Source: Helopsaltes ochotensis
Taxonomy: Eukaryota > Chordata > Aves > Passeriformes > Locustellidae
DNA: 64,000 bases
Reading direction: 5' to 3'
Assembly (NCBI GenBank): GCA_013400155.1
Contig: VXBM01001236.1
Location: 102,563-166,562, forward strand
In this document: positions 61,144 to 64,000 of the stretch, piece after piece
Layout: every line of letters begins with the position of its first letter
How positions within the stretch are numbered: the first letter of the stretch is position 1
Notes under the pieces: generated by a model
The model's database searches: none
What the model saw: the letters and a program-made list of their open reading frames with translations, nothing else
Told to the model about the DNA's origin: nothing
Translations under genes and position numbers: made by a program

Positions 61144-63620
61144 CCATTTTAAAAGTTCACTGTACTGGTTTCTGTGACATTTCTTACTGAGAAAGAACCA
61201 ACAACTTCGTTTGTGCAGTGTTAGTAGCTTGGTCTGTATTTGTATCAGCTGTCACAGGAAAGTGGAGTTCAGCTGCATAAACGTTATGTGTGCATAGTGG
61301 GGGAGGGATTCCTTAGCTACTCTAAGAAAATAATAAAAAATTAAAGAAATCTTTGGAGGTATTTTGACTGTGCTGGTGGCACATGCTTGGCATATGAAAT
61401 ACTGGACACTTATGCTAGTGCATGTTCCTAATTACAATCTCCTTATCATAAACAATTACTGTTAAATGCAGTGCCTGGTGAAGGGGGAGGAGGAAGAAAC
61501 CCAGGTAGGATTGTTTGGAGCTGCATGAGCCTGTATTTGCCTCAGGCTTAGTTAGCTGTCAAGAAAACCCCTGGAGCACCCAGAATTCACAGACTTTGCA
61601 GCTGATCATAATCAATAAAGGCAGATGCTGAAGCCAGGGAAAATGGGCAAACACATGTTGTCCTCTTGACCATTGCAGGCTAGAACTGCATGCAGCTGAG
61701 TAATTGTGGAGAGGTATGAGGGTCAGAGACACTCTGGCTTTAGGCATCTGTAAGTGGTGCATGAAGCTCTGATCAAACTGAGGAGATCACTGTGTGAGGT
61801 GATGTCTGCTCTTCTGTGGTCAATAAGGATGTTTTGTTATTTGTGTCCTTTGTGTTCCTGTGTTTCTTTGCGTGGGGGCACAGGATGCTCCTCGGGAGAG
61901 CGAGAAAGCACAAAAGGTCAGGCTGCTGCTTGATAAATATCAGCTAACAGAATGGTTGGCAGTGTTTTCTGCAGTGTATGGTGAGAGACAGTAACACAGA
62001 AATAGCAGTGACTCGTATTCATCAGTGTAAAAACTATCACCTGCCATACCACAGCAAACCAGTCTCTTTTAAGATGGCTTTGGAGCAGACATAAAATGAA
62101 GTTATTTGGTCACTTATCTACTAAAGTGAGTGAGATTCTGCTGCACATTGCTGCCTACAGGTTATTGCTCCATGCTTTGGCTTAATGAGTTTTGGGGAAT
62201 AAGAAACCCAATTGCTATCATTAAACATGTCAGTACAAAGCCTACAGTGCGTACGATGTTAAATACTGTAAGAGAACAGCTTTCTTCAAAACATGGTCCA
62301 GATCAAAGGTTTTAAGGTTGTAAGGTTTATACTAACTCTGATATATCAGGTGAGGATGCTGCTGCCTAAACAGTCTGCATAGCCAAAAGTTTCAGTGTAT
62401 ATCAGATGATTTAGTTGAGTTTAACATGCTGGGACCTAATGTAAACTTCATTAGTTTCTCTGTTTTAAGAATGTACACAGGGTCAGTCATGACTGAGCAA
62501 GTGATAGAAGTTTTTCATGTGTTCAAGACTTGCACATTAGAATCACTAAATAAATATTCCCTTTACAGTCTTGCTGTTTGGATACTTCCTGTCTTCACCT
62601 GCTTGCTATTGACGGAAGAGAATTACAAGGAGCCACAGTAGTAGTGCTGGTTTGGGACAAAAGGTAGATGATTCAAGCTCAGGCAACTGATGCTTTGTAA
62701 TGCAAGAGGACAGGTGGATCAATACCTGGTACTGTGAATCTCCAACAGTTCCTGGAAGCATTATTTAAAATGGCTCTTTCTGTATGGTTGGAAAGGTGTT
62801 AGATCCCATAAGAAAGGAAAGATTTGTATGTTTTGACAGATAATCATCATACTTCTGTTTTAAAAGAATAACTTGTCTCCATGCCTATAAAATACTACAA
62901 TTTTGTCTTCTCACACACAGAGCCAATTTTCTGATGCTATTTATCAGTCTGTTCTTAGTGGATTGACATTTGGGTACTTTTGGACAAGGATTCTGACCCC
63001 AGCTGAATAAATTTTGCAATCCCAAGTGTCTGCGTACTTGACTGACCGAGCTCTCTTTAAATCATGTATTCCTGTTCCTCACTGCAGGTCATATGTTTGC
63101 TCAACATTTCTGCCCCTCCCTGGCCTGGCAGGGTGGGCTTGCAGCCAGCTCAGTCTCTACCCTCCTGTTGCAATGTCCGTCCTCAGAAAGGCTGGCAGGA
63201 TTGAAACCTTGATGATGTGGAAAGTTTGCTTTAAACCTGTTCCTTAGAAAAGATAAGAATGCAAAAATATGAATTCAGGTGGGGCTTCATTCTCATCAGC
63301 TTTTTTACAAGAATGAAAAGGGTGACAGTGGAAATTGCCAGGAAAGGCAAGATATGGAGAAGATCCTAGCCAGCTTTCATTTAACACACTGTGATTGTGA
63401 TTTTGACTGATTTAATTGACTAGTAATTTACAGAGTCAGACTTCTTGGTTCCCTGAGAAAAGAACTTGTAAAAATCTAATGTTGCATCATTTGATACTAT
63501 GTAGATAGTGACTGTAGACATGTAGGTGGTTTTGAACAGTCACTGTTCATTGTGAGAGTAGTAGACAGCATTTTGACTATCGTAAGCCAAATCTTTGTCT
63601 TTGTTCCTGTCTGAAGACAA

Positions 63621-63624
<4 letters not shown>
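61144..63624. other. Unique noncoding sequence
   Basis: No gene or repeat recognised. A plus-strand donor-like ATATCAG|GTGAGG lies near 62349 without a credible acceptor. Confidence 0.5.

Positions 63625-63681
<57 letters not shown>
63625..63681. repeat. T57 homopolymer followed by C5
   Basis: Fifty-seven uninterrupted T residues, then CCCCC (63682-63686). On the minus strand this reads GGGGG then A57, like a long poly(A) tail. The word GAAGACAA occurs just left of the run (63613-63620) and again at 63969-63976, a possible target-site duplication bounding a minus-strand insert. The length may be partly a sequencing or assembly artefact. Lysine-only open frames on the minus strand across it are meaningless. 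Confidence 0.95.
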
Positions 63682-64000
63682 CCCCCACTGGGAGCAGGGA
63701 GCAGTTTCTGAAGGAAGAGACTTCTTGCTTTATCTTCTTTCCCGAAATAGTTAGGATCTGTCATAAACAGTTGGATTGGTGGTCATCTGCCTTCCAGCTC
63801 TTTGAGGGATATCTCTTATAGGGATCCAACATAAATTACTTCCTTACCTGTAACTAGTGCCTTTCATCCTATGACAAAAAGCATTTGCCATGAAGTTCAA
63901 ACCTGTTTCATGAGCTGCAATACACCTTCTTTACCTTGTCTCATGATAAATATGTATTTTAAATTAAGGAAGACAAGGAAAAGAGTAAAGTCTTGAAGAA
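63682..64000. other. Unique noncoding sequence, possible body of a retrocopy
   Basis: If the adjacent T57 is a reverse-strand poly(A) tail, 63682-63968 would be the body of the insert. I recognise no parent gene in it and see no AATAAA near the tail. On the minus strand a TTACAG|GTAAGG donor word lies near 63848. Confidence 0.3.

Noticed and set aside
63497..63764. Lysine-rich minus-strand frames
   Set aside because: They are translations of the T57 homopolymer.
1..64000. Bacterial operons, CRISPR arrays, phage genes, tRNA or rRNA genes
   Set aside because: No direct-repeat/spacer array, no ribosome-binding-site-led gene strings and no tRNA T-arm words were seen; composition and CR1 elements show vertebrate DNA.

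Overview
This window is vertebrate nuclear DNA, most likely from a bird. It is AT-rich and CpG-poor, with no operon structure, no long open frame (the longest is about 144 codons), and no tRNA or rRNA gene that I can see. The host call rests on several chicken-repeat-1 (CR1) LINE 3' ends. Two of them (6364-6518 and 24223-24480) begin with the repeated ATCACAGAAT/ATAGAATCA tail of avian CR1 and continue through long stretches that match the avian consensus as I remember it. Two older CR1 pieces (14495-14655, 59275-59565) and three probable MIR SINE relics (590-655, 27128-27225, 61068-61143) fit an old, slowly eroding amniote intergenic or intronic landscape. I cannot name the species, chromosome or nearest gene.

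Layout. 1-900 holds a probable MIR relic and a CR1 3' end. 900-11100 is mostly unique sequence with one CR1 3' end and one well-framed splice-bounded candidate exon (8269-8362, +). 11100-11900 is locally GC-richer. 11900-35000 is unique AT-rich sequence with two CR1 fragments, one MIR relic, pyrimidine-rich tracts and a patch rich in homeodomain-type motifs (18540-18745). 35180-44600 has the texture of a conserved regulatory desert: long, repeat-free, rich in TAATTA/ATTA, E-box and POU-like words. It contains the most striking element of the window, a perfect 15-bp inverted repeat (43118-43132 and 43163-43177) whose loop carries a near-perfect glucocorticoid/androgen receptor palindrome. 46000-56000 has microsatellites, a candidate exon (49879-50091, +) and a GC-rich patch (55780-56240). 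57900-58260 combines a candidate exon with a TATA-box/dyad promoter-like cassette. 59275-59565 is a CR1 copy with a readable reverse-transcriptase tail. The right end carries a 57-base T homopolymer.

How things work together. No complete gene can be supported. Three plus-strand candidate exons (8269-8362, 49879-50091, 57942-58145) are phase-compatible (each junction phase 2), so they could belong to one long-intron gene. However, splice-like decoys are common at this scale and no domain is recognisable, so this is a hypothesis only. The safest reading is a long intron or intergenic desert with old retroelement debris and several candidate regulatory islands.
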